This document shows, piece by piece, positions 36,501 to 43,562 of a stretch of DNA of 64,000 nucleotides. Numbering within the stretch: the first letter of the stretch is position 1; each line of letters begins with the position of its first letter. The position numbers and the translations under genes were made by a program. The notes below the pieces were generated by a model. It did not search any database. It was not told the origin of the DNA and was given only the letters and a program-made list of their open reading frames with translations. This stretch comes from Sipunculus nudus (Eukaryota > Annelida > Sipuncula > Golfingiida > Sipunculidae): the NCBI GenBank assembly GCA_026874595.1, contig CM049317.1, positions 37,912,401 through 37,976,400 of the forward strand, written 5' to 3'.

Positions 36501-39500
36501 TAACTTAAAAGTGCAGTAGGTAAGCGTATGACACACCAAATTTATTCACAGAGCTCATTCTTTCATTTGGAATAATAATAAATGTTATTTAATATTACCT
36601 GCGCAACGATGAAAACATTTTGCTAATAAAAATTGTTTCTGCAACGAGATATTTTATTAATTTATAATATTTGTACTTGTTGACCCCCCTGACCTTGAAA
36701 AATGTGCCAAGGTCATAATATTTAATATAATTTAAAGACAAATTAAATATATTTTCTGATGATACTTTTTATAGTTTCCCCCTCAGAATCACAAATGTTA
36801 TATACAAACGTGTTACCCCTACCCCTACATGTCTTACGCTAGTGGTGCAATGAATGGGTTTAAGGGTAGACATATAAACGGGCTGATACACACAGAAAGC
36901 TACCACCGATACAATGCTATCACACATTTTCTAACTCCAGGGTTGTATACCTTGCCAAAAATCACTATTAGAATTATTCCCCTCTGATGGTAAGTAACCA
37001 AATGTTCAGGGTCTGGCTCACGGACTATCAGTACATTTTGCCTATTTGTTTCATAAACAGAGCACTGGATGGAGCTAATTACTAACAAAGTATGAAGTTA
37101 ACCGTGTGGCCGGATTCCAACATGAATATAAGTGACATATGGGCCGTGACGCTCAGCTCCCAATCATATTATATCTTAACATTCACCGCTATCAGTCAAA
37201 ATTTTGAATATTGTTTGCAAAATTTGTGCAAATTTTGTAGGATGGCAGATACTGTTTGGCCCAAAGCAAACTGGATGACCTTTTAACCACTTCAGTGCAA
37301 AGCAATGCCATAGTATAGATCTTGCCTTCTGAATGTATTATAACTATCAAGAATGTAATGTTTTAGTCGCTGCTTGCATTGCGATAGTTTGAAACGTGGG
37401 ATAGTGGCAAAAATTTCAATTTTATAAACCAACAAAATATATTAAATTCTGACTTTCAATTCACTCAAAATCATATCTGACACAATAGCTTGGGGAATAT
37501 AGGTCAATGTGACATTATTTCAGGTCTCCAATGAGATTTCCAAAGGACATACCTCGTTTATAGTTAGAAGTTTCCACGGCTATTGTTCATGATTTGTTCC
37601 GTTTTAACGGACGACCGGGCAAACGGACAGACGACGGAAAAAGCTCCATACGAATTCAAGCAATGCTTAATATGCACGAGGTCAACTTCATCTGGGATTC
37701 GGGTCCTATCTGTCATCTATTGATATAATAAAAAGAGCGATAGCAAGGTTATAATACCTGGTCTGAGACCAGTGACGTCATCACCACATTCCACCACTAT
37801 TCCACTGGACTCGTGACCTACTATGACGGGGTCTTTGACTATAAAATCACCACAGTTGCCGTTCTGCCACATGTGTAGATCAGTACGGCATAAACCGCAG
37901 TTCTGCATGGCTACCTTCACTTCTGAAACCATTAAATGTAAAGATACAGTAAGTATATACAGGTAATGCAATATAGCTTTATACATGGCAAACTCTGTCA
38001 TTTCTTATGAAAGCCGTATCAATTAGTCAGTTAGACCCATATTTGGGCAGGATGGGGACATGCCGGTCAAAAGCACCAAACTTTTTCGATGTTTTATTCA
38101 TAGCCTTTACTTTAAAATTTTGATTGGAGTCACTTCCTCAAAATGCATTATGGCAGCCATGTTGGATTCCAAAATGGTCACCATTTAGAGATATTCTAAT
38201 ATCTCGGCTTCTATACAAATTAGGAAAGCAATCATAGTGTCTAAGCATACATTTTCATAGTTAAGGAATAAAATTATGATACCCAAAGTATCCCCAAAAA
38301 AAAATGTTTTCCTTGCAATTATAGCATTTTCTGGAAACACACTTCATAATTGTCTCCTGTTTTCTAGTGTGTGTGTGTGTGGGGGGGGGGGGGGCTTAAG
38401 CCAATATTGCAGAAGAACGGGGACATTTTTAATGAAAGCACAAAGCATTTTTCCTTATGTTTGTACATTGCCTCAAAATACGATTTTTTTATCAGAGCCT
38501 TTTTTCTAACTATAGATGAAGGTGGCCATCTTGAATTCCAATATAACTTCAATGAAAAAAAAATGATGGTGCCACTAATTTTTTTTATATTTCTGGGGAA
38601 ATAAAAGCTCCAATAAATATTTTCTTTGCATAATACCAAAATGATCAAAACTCCTTTATTTATATTTTGCAGTTTATAAGGAGAAGTTCAAAATGAGTGC
38701 TTTCAATTTATTTTTTATTTATGTTTTAATGATAAAAAGGTTAGGGGATTATAGTCTGATTTCACTAACGATGCCAGTCTCGTCCGACTTAATTTACTCT
38801 TTGCCTTGCTGGTTATTTGGGCCTGTTTAGCTTCAACTCACTCGTGGGTGAAGAGTGTACCCTTGTGGTAAACACTGTGGCTGGAAATAGTAAGGCGGAA
38901 ACCGGTCAGTTCGAGACGCGAACCCGCAATCTTGCGTTCACGAGTCCAGCGCACTAACCATTACGTACGCCACCATGCTCCACATTTGTTCAGGGTGGTA
39001 TATGGTAAAAAAATAGACTTAGCCAGATTGAAGTGACAACTTTGCCATTTAATCTGTAGACTAATAAGTGCAGTTACTGTACCAATCCTGTGACCATGGT
39101 TATGGTCATCGTCTTTTTCTTTTGCAATATTTTTTTAGATACATTGTGTTATATTTTTCATGCATGAATAAAGATTCTTTGGCATGGCAAAAGGAACTCA
39201 TGTATAGTATGCCAGAGAGTTGCCTGCGGAGCCATCCAGATGCCCTTTGAATGTGTTGTGATAGATCATAACCATATTTACACCCTTCCTGGCCAGTGTA
39301 CAGACATTCGGGGAATTTTTAAAATTGCCTGTAGCATTTTCACAGGCACCAAAGAGAGACAAGGATAGCAGTACTGATGATTGTTCAGGAGATTTTAAAT
39401 TAATAGACAAGGTAGGTTACAAAGCACAAACGGTACAAGGGTTTATGGTCTGATATCAGTCTGCACACTTTGCATTCCTGCTTTCCGGGCATGCATGTTC

Positions 39501-42500
39501 ATGCTCTATTGCTTTGCTCAGCCCGGGAGGAGCATACAACCCAGCAGCCATAATGGTTTATAGAAAATTTTCGTTCTACATTAGCCTGGTGCCCATTACC
39601 AGTACACCATTCACTCCTGGGTGTAGAGGGCTTACCCTTGTCATGACGACTTTGGTCCTCCTTAGGCATTTATTGAAAAGACTTGTTAAAACCCGATGCC
39701 AAGATCATGTAGAAAACTTTCATACTTTTTATGTTACCCAGAAAAATATGTCCTCAAAAGCATTTTCAAAATGTATAATAGAGCTCTGCAACATCTTTTC
39801 TTTGATTTGTTTCCCCTCTTTATAGTTCTGAGATGAATGTTCATTAAGTAACGATGTCGTTTTGTATGTCAATAAATGTAGGCCAAGTAATCTGGAATAA
39901 TTCTAGAAAATAAATCTCTTTCTTGTAGATTTTTAGCTGTACACTTTACATTGCCTTCTACCTGAATTCGAAGATGTCCTTCCATTTTTTGACAGAGTTC
40001 TTCTCTAAGGGCTGACGAGGTATTTTTCAACTGCATTTTATCTGTTTTCTCATCTGCGGAACAGCTCTCACTCCTGCCATCTCTCCCTCTTTCTTGGCCG
40101 CTCAAATGTGGATATAGGACAATACTTGTGCCACTGTGCAGTATAATGTCTTAACTGGTCAATATCAATATAATTTCCGAACGTGAATTCTACAGGCAAG
40201 TTTTTTTCCTGAATGTCTGTCATATGGTCCATCAAAGATGTATTTAGATATGAGTTATCACCTGGTCTGTGTGGGCAATCTAGGGGCATTAGAGTGGCTC
40301 AGCAGATGAGTCTTGACATATTACACATGAGTTCCTAAGCCTCCTGACTATTAATAACTTATAATCTGTGTTTCTAGAAAATGCTGAATCCGAATGAATA
40401 ATTCATATTTTTTTTAGAATTTGGATAGCATATTCGTATTCCCTGCATATGAAAATGTATGTTTAGACACTTAGTTGCCTAGAAGTCGAGATATTAGCAT
40501 ATCTCCATATCTTCTGGAATCCTAGATGGCTGCCATACTGCATTTTGAGGAAGTGGCTCCTATCAATTTTTAAAAGTTAAGGCCATGAATAATACAAAAA
40601 GGGTCTGCTGCTTTCAATTAGACTGTTCCAATCCCAAGTATAGGCCTAAGGCCTCTTTTCCATGCGCGTTTCCGCGCGCTGAAAAAATCGCGCTGAATTG
40701 AGCTTTTCCAATGCATTTGCGCGGAAACGCGCGCGTTTCCCCGGAATCCGCCCTTCCCATGACGTGTTTTTACAAGGGATTCCCCGTCCCAAAGCTTTCC
40801 TGGCATCATGTCGAGCATGTGTCTGTTATGTACAGTTCACTTTATGTATGTATACATTTAAATTTCGTTATATTTGCAGGAACGTACAATTTTTATTACG
40901 GTATAGTGTGCTATCGACAGGCGGGTGGGGGTCGTATATAGGCTATAGGCTATAGGCTATAGGCTATAGGCTATAAGAGATTATTCACTGTCCGTAATAG
41001 GATATTTAACACCCCCGCAGCACATATATATGTTTTTATATAATATATATATAATCATGCATTAAAGTACACAAGCAGGACAGCAGTTAAGTATGATTTG
41101 TCGCCATGCATGATAGAGGCCTCTGCGGGGGCGTCCTCAAGCAGACTGCATTCGCGTTCTTGACCTATACAAGAAGGCTCACCCGCGCGCGTTTCTGCGT
41201 GCATGGAAAAGGGACACATGATTTACACTGGTGCGATTTTTCCGAGCGCATGGAAAAGGGCCTTAAGACCCAAAAAAGAAAAGAGTGAATTATGCCTTTT
41301 GTTTCTTGTATATGGTTGCATTTTAATGAATAGTCATTATAATGATAATTTGGATAGCATAATTATATTCCTCACTCGTGAAAATGCATGGTTAGACACA
41401 AGATTGTTTTCTTAAGTGACCTAGAAGCCGAGATATTAGCATATATGTGTTTCTACATGATGACCATCTTGGAATTCAAGATGGCTACCATAATTTATTC
41501 TATGGAAATGGCTCCTATCAAACTTTGAAAGCTAAGGCCATGAATAAACATGGAAAAAGTTTGGTGCCTTGTCCGGCATGCCCCGATCATTTTGCTAAGC
41601 CACCTGACTAAATACAGATACGCATAGTCAGCTTATATATCAATCGGTTTGGCCTTCCGTGTCATATTAGTTAGGCTTATATGTTTTAACACAAGTTTTA
41701 TACAAACAAATCATGCTGAACAGCGCCCGTCAGTGTGCGTTGAATATGAGGTTTAAGTTGTATGTAGAGGGGGAGATGTGTGTGCGTCTGTGAATCCTCT
41801 TCCGGGGAACGAAAATATTGTTTTACCTGTGTGCCGGGGGGGGGGGGGGTCCGTTCGCCAGTTTGTCGGTTGATTGTGAACAAATATCACAAAATATTTC
41901 TAATCTATAAAGGCTCTGATAAAGGTTCCTCGAAATATATAATGCGTCTCATCCATACAGCGGTGTATCTGATTGGTTATCAGAGTGTTTGTTTGAAGAT
42001 ACTTTTTCATATGTGGGTATATACCTGTGTACACATTAGGTATTCAACTTACGTTTGATTTTGTATTGTGTCAGTTTATGCCTATGTGTTGGTTCGTTCA
42101 GGTGTATGTATGCCTGTGTGTGGGTTTGTTCGCATGTATATATATGCCCGTCTGTTGGTGTTCGCGTGTATGTATGCCCGTCGGTCGGTTTGTTCGCGTG
42201 TACATATACCCCTGTGTTGGTTTGTTCGCGTGTTTAAATGCCCTCTGTTTTGGTTTATGCGTTGTATGTATGCCCGTCTGTCGGTCTGTTTGGGGGTATG
42301 TATACCTGTCTGTAAGTGTGTTTGTTATTATGTCTACCTGTCTGTTGGTCACTTGATTGGTATGGAAGCCTCTATGTCGGTATGTTTGAGAGCATGTAAC
42401 CCTGTCAGCACGCATGTGCGGGTGCGTATGACCGTTTTGGTCGGTCTGTCTGAGGGTATTTATGTCTAATATGGTCGGTCCTTTGTGACTAAGTATACCT

Positions 42501-43062
42501 GATTTTGCGGTCTGTTTTTTGGGTATGTATGACTGATAGTCAGTTTGTTTGTGAGTAGCCTGTGTATGCCTGTTCGTTGGTCTGTGTGTGGGTAGCCTAT
42601 GTATGCATGTCTGTCGGTCTGTTTGTGGGTAAGTGTGCCTTTTTGCCCGCCTCTTTGTAACTGTTTTGCATTGTTATATAGATGTTTGGTGTCAAACTCA
42701 ACAAAGGTTTCTCCGACTGTAAATGCTGCGCGGGGTAAGAACTTGCCTCCAGGCTTGACTTCTCGTGTAGGCGTCTGTTCCTTACAAAACAAAGACAAAA
42801 ACTATTTATGATTGGACAAAATGAATGCTTTACCTCTTTGCAGTTATAATTAAGCTATTTTATTTATGGCAAAACATCTGGACATATTTAACGGGAAATT
42901 AAAGAAAACGATGAAACATAAAAGAGATTAGATGAATGAAATGCCAGGTTAAGTCAAGCCTTAGGCAATTCGTTATGACATGTAGCATTTTTAGTATTAA
43001 AGATTTATTACCATTCGAAGGTCCAGTTTACCATGAAGAACAGCTGACAAGTTATCCGCCAT
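14071..43062 (-). CDS. Sorbitol dehydrogenase-like NAD-dependent polyol dehydrogenase, complete, nine exons
   Basis: Zinc medium-chain dehydrogenase predicted to oxidise sorbitol or a related polyol to a ketose with NAD+ in the cytosol (polyol pathway). Exons in order: 43062-43012, 42780-42747, 37922-37758, 25214-25076, 24370-24252, 23495-23430, 23029-22854, 14723-14602, 14233-14071. They total 1035 nt, 344 codons plus TGA, with every phase matching. Human SORD has 357 residues. Catalytic zinc ligands and neighbours: Cys40 (GLCRTD), His65-Glu66 (VGHESSG), Glu144 (ALIEPL). Four cysteines at 95, 98, 101 and 109 keep the structural zinc site that human SORD has lost. The Rossmann motif is GAGPIG (168-173), with Asp192 for NAD. 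After Cys109 the loop is about 7 residues shorter than usual. Introns total about 28 kb and are full of repeats. Intron 2 uses a GC donor. Substrate within the polyol dehydrogenases is inferred from similarity only. Confidence 0.93.
14602..14723 (-). CDS. Polyol dehydrogenase exon 8 (REVDIKGVF)
   Basis: Residues 251-290: [13 protein letters not shown], then [16 protein letters not shown], a highly characteristic sorbitol dehydrogenase segment. Acceptor ttgtatgcag, donor gtgagt. An 8.1-kb intron of repeat arrays precedes it. Confidence 0.95.
14968..15856 (+). repeat. Composite-element heads and family A units (truncated)
   Basis: Two heads lie in tandem (TGACCCATGGGTCA at about 14976; CCCATGGGTCATGACGCT at about 15040), each followed by 'gctctgctg..aaagtgt.atact'. 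Then come two family A units with GGTGGTGCCACC (about 15209) and GGTGGCACCACC (about 15550). A G tract of about 17 lies near 15337-15354. No tail precedes the next head, so this copy is truncated. Confidence 0.65.
15857..18515 (+). mobile_element. Composite repeat element, near-complete copy (head to tail)
   Basis: The head starts ACAAGGGACCCATGGGTCAC (15857) and runs into GGCGCTGAGCTG. The first 200 bp of body match 63734-63990. An AT-rich middle is followed by two family B units of about 640 bp (about 17100-17790 and 17800-18400; phrases 'cgtgccatggtcaaa', 'ggcaaaatttaaggtac', 'gatattaggcagtc'). Then come a GGAC-rich run (18405-18470) and the stem-loop tail CTCAGATGAC..GTCAGCTGAG with TAAAAAAA (18479-18515). 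No ORF was found, so the element is non-autonomous. Confidence 0.65.
18516..19229 (+). repeat. Two family A units with GGAC run and tail
   Basis: Units carry 'gggtaacagagacctaattt' at about 18697 and 19040, a C tract (about 18875-18889) replacing the palindrome in one unit, a GGAC-rich run (19145-19175) and the tail hairpin ending GCTGCGCTAAAAAAA. No head, so it is 5'-truncated against the previous tail. Confidence 0.65.
19397..19740 (+). repeat. Composite-element head and short diverged body
   Basis: A mutated head, ACAAGTGACCCATTGTTCAT plus AACGCTCAGCTG (19397-19428), is followed by diverged family A-like text ('attccaggtcaccaaggagatt', 'ctagctctagcggtt'). Confidence 0.5.
19741..21430 (+). 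repeat. Repeat family C, about 331-bp tandem units
   Basis: The 'cagcgcc' landmarks at about 20163, 20494 and 20825 are each 331 bp apart. Each unit holds 'gacagacatactg', 'gaggaagaaaataagc', 'gagatatggccaaaa', 'cagcgccccctagc', 'atatccggaaaatgaaaaa' and 'aaaaggattc'. Sequence differs from family A but the period is similar. The last part (21200-21430) is more diverged. Confidence 0.75.
21431..22360 (+). repeat. Diverged family A units
   Basis: Three worn units with GTGCCGCCACCAGTCTTC (21730), a degenerate copy (21895) and GGTGGCGCCACTTGTCTT (22056). They end in 'ccggacaaagggtgatcactattgct', an eroded tail without the stem-loop. Confidence 0.55.
22464..22531. repeat. (TA)n microsatellite
   Basis: About 33 uninterrupted TA units in dehydrogenase intron 7. 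Confidence 0.95.
22854..23029 (-). CDS. Polyol dehydrogenase exon 7 (NAD-binding Asp)
   Basis: Residues 192-250: [16 protein letters not shown], then [18 protein letters not shown]. The Asp made with the last base of exon 6 is the NAD-ribose-binding acid. Acceptor tttctatag, donor gtgaga. Confidence 0.93.
23287..23430 (-). repeat. Tandem duplication of the exon 6 splice donor (43-45 bp units)
   Basis: Three downstream copies of the exon-end/donor segment follow the true donor ACAG|GTGAGTACAC. Going away from the exon these read ACAGCTGAGTACAC, ACAGCTGAGTACAC and ACAGGTGAGAACAC. The two nearest have G to C at intron position 1, so they cannot act as GT donors. The farthest keeps GT. Confidence 0.85.
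23430..23495 (-). CDS. Polyol dehydrogenase exon 6 (Rossmann GPIG)
   Basis: 66 nt, residues 170-191: [22 protein letters not shown]. It completes the GAGPIG motif with exon 5. Acceptor attttgcag, donor ACAG|GTGAGT, which is tandemly duplicated downstream. Confidence 0.93.
23496..24251 (-). other. Dehydrogenase intron 5, nothing recognised
   Basis: AT-rich intron of 756 bp without recognisable repeat or second gene. Confidence 0.6.
24252..24370 (-). CDS. Polyol dehydrogenase exon 5 (ALIEPL)
   Basis: Residues 130-169: [19 protein letters not shown], then NVLVCGAG. Glu144 is the zinc-site glutamate, and the segment enters the Rossmann fold. Acceptor tctatacag, donor gtaagt. Confidence 0.94.
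24465..24530. repeat. (TA)n microsatellite
   Basis: Nearly pure TA run with two interruptions, in dehydrogenase intron 4. Confidence 0.95.
24689..25104 (-). repeat. 32-bp minisatellite built from exon 4 3' end and its splice donor, 13 copies
   Basis: On the minus strand each unit reads ...CCGCCGACTTCTGTCACAAGTAAG..., the end of exon 4 (PADFCHK) plus the GTAAG donor. Donor copies lie at 25072, 25041, 25009, 24977, 24945, 24913, 24881, 24849, 24817, 24785, 24753, 24721 and 24689, at 31-32 bp steps. The copy at 25072 is the real exon edge. Two more diverged copies may lie at 24585-24660. Because 32 is not a multiple of 3, use of an inner donor would change frame. Confidence 0.93.
25076..25214 (-). 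CDS. Polyol dehydrogenase exon 4 (structural zinc cysteines)
   Basis: Residues 84-129: GDRVALELG, then [16 protein letters not shown] with the four structural-zinc cysteines, then a shortened loop and [11 protein letters not shown]. Acceptor cctttgtag, donor CACAA|GTAAGG. The last about 20 bases and the donor are the seed of the minisatellite just downstream. Confidence 0.92.
25215..26218 (-). other. Dehydrogenase intron 3, proximal part, nothing recognised
   Basis: No recognisable repeat or coding match. A tgcgcatgcgcg palindromic run is at about 25548. Confidence 0.4.
26219..26305. mobile_element. Short pogo-type MITE remnant
   Basis: CCACTGAAACACCTCTAAGC then 'ggacacccaaaggactgg' and 'gtccgtattagtgagttgtcc', ending 'ttaaaggag'. 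This is the same MITE type as at 13733 and 27255. Confidence 0.55.
26993..27198. mobile_element. MITE with GGCGGATCCAGG inverted ends
   Basis: Left GGGGCGGATCCAGGATTTAG and right CCCCTGGATCCGCTTCTG are inverted. The interior has several G7 runs and 'ggggggtcc' in both orientations. About 200 bp. Confidence 0.65.
27255..27425. mobile_element. Pogo-type MITE remnant
   Basis: Repeats of 'agtgagttgtccgc' at about 27288, 27378 and 27394, and 'gggaaattttgtccg' parallel to 26262. Ends 'gtaggagtttcaatgta'. The start may be interrupted by the 26993 MITE. Confidence 0.5.
27485..28626 (+). pseudogene. Decayed non-LTR retrotransposon (LINE), endonuclease and RT start
   Basis: Several frames together show an APE-type endonuclease: a [12 protein letters not shown]-like piece (about 27515-27560), MSDLNARI (about 27620), [14 protein letters not shown] (about 27865-27905), SDHYPVKCT (about 27950-27972). 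Then comes the reverse transcriptase N-terminal half at 28348-28626 ([45 protein letters not shown]). Stops and shifts are numerous. The RT is cut off exactly where the 39-bp minisatellite begins. Clade not assigned. Confidence 0.75.
28627..31270. repeat. 39-bp minisatellite, about 67 copies
   Basis: Unit about GGATCGTTTGTGGTGTGTTA plus TTGTAACAGGGGTCAGTGA (39 bp). Because 39 is 13 codons and few units carry stops, long repetitive frames stay open on both strands (637 codons on the minus strand). The right third has longer variants carrying TTTGTTGGGTACGTG at about 30429, 30550, 30907, 31148 and 31219, indicating multi-unit duplications. Confidence 0.95.
33015..34026 (+). pseudogene. Broken ORF with CxxC-type motif inside the foldback-like element
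   Basis: Pieces in order: [20 protein letters not shown] and EHCLICGYP (33015-33200), a frame with [16 protein letters not shown] then [15 protein letters not shown] (about 33310-33400), and [19 protein letters not shown] followed by [12 protein letters not shown] (about 33800-33925). This layout recalls a dispersed, multi-copy protein family of unknown function that I associate with marine invertebrate genomes (Cys-rich N-terminus, YHxxC, then xGLGVxxHxxF). That association is from memory and unverified. Stops and shifts break it. Confidence 0.4.
34163..34630. mobile_element. MITE of tandem GAGTCC words (hAT-like ends)
   Basis: The left, CAGTGTTGTGGTCGAGTC, with 'gagtccaagtccgagtcc' words, is mirrored on the right by 'gactcggctagacatctcgagtcc' and 'gtccggactcgagg'. 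This GAGTC-rich, CAGTGTTGT-ended form is a common non-autonomous hAT-like repeat. Confidence 0.5.
34860..35060 (+). repeat. Single end of a GGCGGTTTCACACC-type element
   Basis: AAAGGCGGTTTCACACCGGA is followed by repeated 'ccgaacga' words in both orientations. Only one end is seen. Confidence 0.35.
35061..36280. other. AT-rich interior, nothing recognised
   Basis: Low-complexity AT-rich DNA inside the foldback-like element. A G10 tract is at about 35488-35498. Confidence 0.4.
37125..37680 (+). repeat. Eroded composite-element copy
   Basis: A diverged head (AAGTGACATATGGGCCGTGACGCTCAGCTC, written here in two parts: AAGTGACATATGGGCC and GTGACGCTCAGCTC) is followed by family A phrases ('acattatttcaggtctccaa', 'gttcatgatttgt') and 'acggacgaccgggcaaacgg', the GGAC-type run. 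Lies right beside dehydrogenase exon 3. Confidence 0.5.
37758..37922 (-). CDS. Polyol dehydrogenase exon 3 (catalytic zinc Cys and His-Glu)
   Basis: Residues 29-83: [19 protein letters not shown], then [15 protein letters not shown], with the zinc ligand Cys40 and the His65-Glu66 pair. Acceptor tgtttcag/AAGTG, wait-free match to phase; donor gtatta. Separated from exon 4 by a 12.5-kb intron. Confidence 0.93.
38820..38975 (-). repeat. tRNA-derived SINE
   Basis: On the minus strand GGCGTACGTAATGGTTAGTG (A-box region, about 38971-38952) and GCGGGTTCGCGTC (B-box region, about 38932-38916) are spaced as in a tRNA. The flanks do not form an acceptor stem, and a short body follows to about 38820. 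Confidence 0.55.
39000..40370. other. Interior of the second foldback-like element
   Basis: Short frames on both strands (39514-39825 plus; 40289-40068 and 40105-39869 minus). The last two are consecutive on the minus strand and charged, but show no domain I recognise. Confidence 0.3.
40645..41275. mobile_element. MITE with GC-rich inverted ends
   Basis: Left TAAGGCCTCTTTTCCATGCG is inverted at the right as CGCATGGAAAAGGGCCTTAA. Matching continues inward (ttccgcgcg..gaaaaaatcgcg; gagcttttcca; gaaacgcgcgcg) for about 95 bp. The interior includes five tandem ATAGGCT units (40938-40975). It interrupts the right side of the foldback-like element. Confidence 0.7.
41760..42660. repeat. Degenerate 36-40 bp tandem repeat
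   Basis: From about 42060 on, a word like 'tgtatgcccgtctgtcggtttgttcgcg' recurs 14-16 times with many changes, giving Cys/Val-rich plus-strand frames that are not genes. A 15-base G tract lies at about 41835-41849. In dehydrogenase intron 2, close to exon 2. Confidence 0.7.
42747..42780 (-). CDS. Polyol dehydrogenase exon 2 (34-nt microexon, GC donor)
   Basis: Residues [11 protein letters not shown], matching the ENxPIPEPGP segment. Acceptor ttttgtaag. The donor reads GGAG|GCAAGT, the typical strong GC-AG consensus. With this end the next exon's AA completes GAA (Glu) and the protein runs KPGEVKVAM as the family requires. Any GT donor nearby breaks the frame. Confidence 0.82.
43012..43062 (-). 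CDS. Polyol dehydrogenase exon 1 (start codon)
   Basis: Encodes residues 1-17, [17 protein letters not shown], matching the NLSxVxHGxxDLRL start of sorbitol dehydrogenases. Ends in phase 0 at donor GTAATA. The ATG has a good context (ATCATGGCG). A tttcag 11 nt upstream could be the acceptor of a 5'UTR intron. Confidence 0.88.
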
Positions 43063-43080
43063 GATGAGTACGACTGAAAT
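43063..43080 (-). promoter_or_regulatory. Possible 5'UTR splice acceptor upstream of the dehydrogenase ATG
   Basis: Minus-strand 'tgtaacatttcag' followed 11 nt later by ATG. It is possible that a noncoding first exon lies beyond the microsatellite. The pyrimidine tract is weak. Confidence 0.3.
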
Positions 43081-43562
43081 GTTACAAATCACAATTATTC
43101 AAACCACAATGATACAAACAACAATGAAGAAAACCTCAATGATACATATCACAATGATAAAAACCACACTTATACAAACCACAATAATACAAACCACATT
43201 GATACAAACCACAATGATACAAACCACAATGATACAAACCACAATGATAAAACCACATTGATACAAACCACATTGATACAGACCACAATAATAAAAACCA
43301 CATTGATACAAACCTCAATGATACAAACCACAGTGATACAAACCACAATGATACAAACCACATTGATACAGACCACAATGATACAAACCACAACGATATA
43401 AACAACAATGCTAAAAACCACATTGATACAAACCACATTGATACAGACCACAATAATACAAACACAATTCTACAAATCACAATGATACAAACCAAAATGA
43501 TAAAAACCACATTGATACAATCCACAATGATACAAAACACATTGATACAACCCACATTGATA
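43081..43562. repeat. 15-bp microsatellite ACAAACCACAATGAT, about 32 copies
   Basis: Unit ACAAACCACAATGAT, with CATTGAT and AATAAT variants. It starts 18 bp from the dehydrogenase start codon and ends directly at the composite-element head at 43563. Confidence 0.95.

Larger units (their letters stand above)
31340..36880. mobile_element. Foldback-like element with long, doubled inverted ends
   Basis: The left end has two landmark copies, GGTCAACAAGTGC at about 31405 and GGGGTCAACAAGTGCAT at about 31806. The right end has the inverse, ACTTATTGACCCC at about 36290 and ACTTGTTGACCCCCC at about 36675. Left 31555-31800 aligns with the reverse complement of 36530-36300 over about 240 bp (shared: tggtgtgycata, gcagtggc, acaaatgacct, atgatgaccttg). 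The interior holds a broken ORF (33015-34026), a hAT-like MITE and another terminal fragment. The exact ends are not fixed. Confidence 0.6.
38020..41612. mobile_element. Second foldback-like element with inverted ends
   Basis: The left end, 'ttagtcag' then 'gggacatgccggtcaaaagc' and 'accaaactttttc', is the inverse of the right end near 41612-41540 ('gaaaaagtttggtgcc', 'ccggcatgcccc', 'cctgactaa'). Homology continues inward for over 150 bp (tattcatggcctt, gtggctcctatca, atggcagccat). Each side has a second copy (38400-38640; 40370-40610). The interior contains a SINE, a MITE and no recognisable transposase. Confidence 0.55.

Noticed and set aside
39869-40289. Two adjacent minus-strand frames as a gene
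   Set aside because: Charged but without any family I recognise, broken by a frame change, and inside a mobile element. Left as unassigned interior.
42027-42469. Overlapping Cys/Val-rich plus-strand frames of up to 133 codons
   Set aside because: Degenerate 36-40 bp tandem repeat inside dehydrogenase intron 2. All three frames give similar low-complexity peptides.
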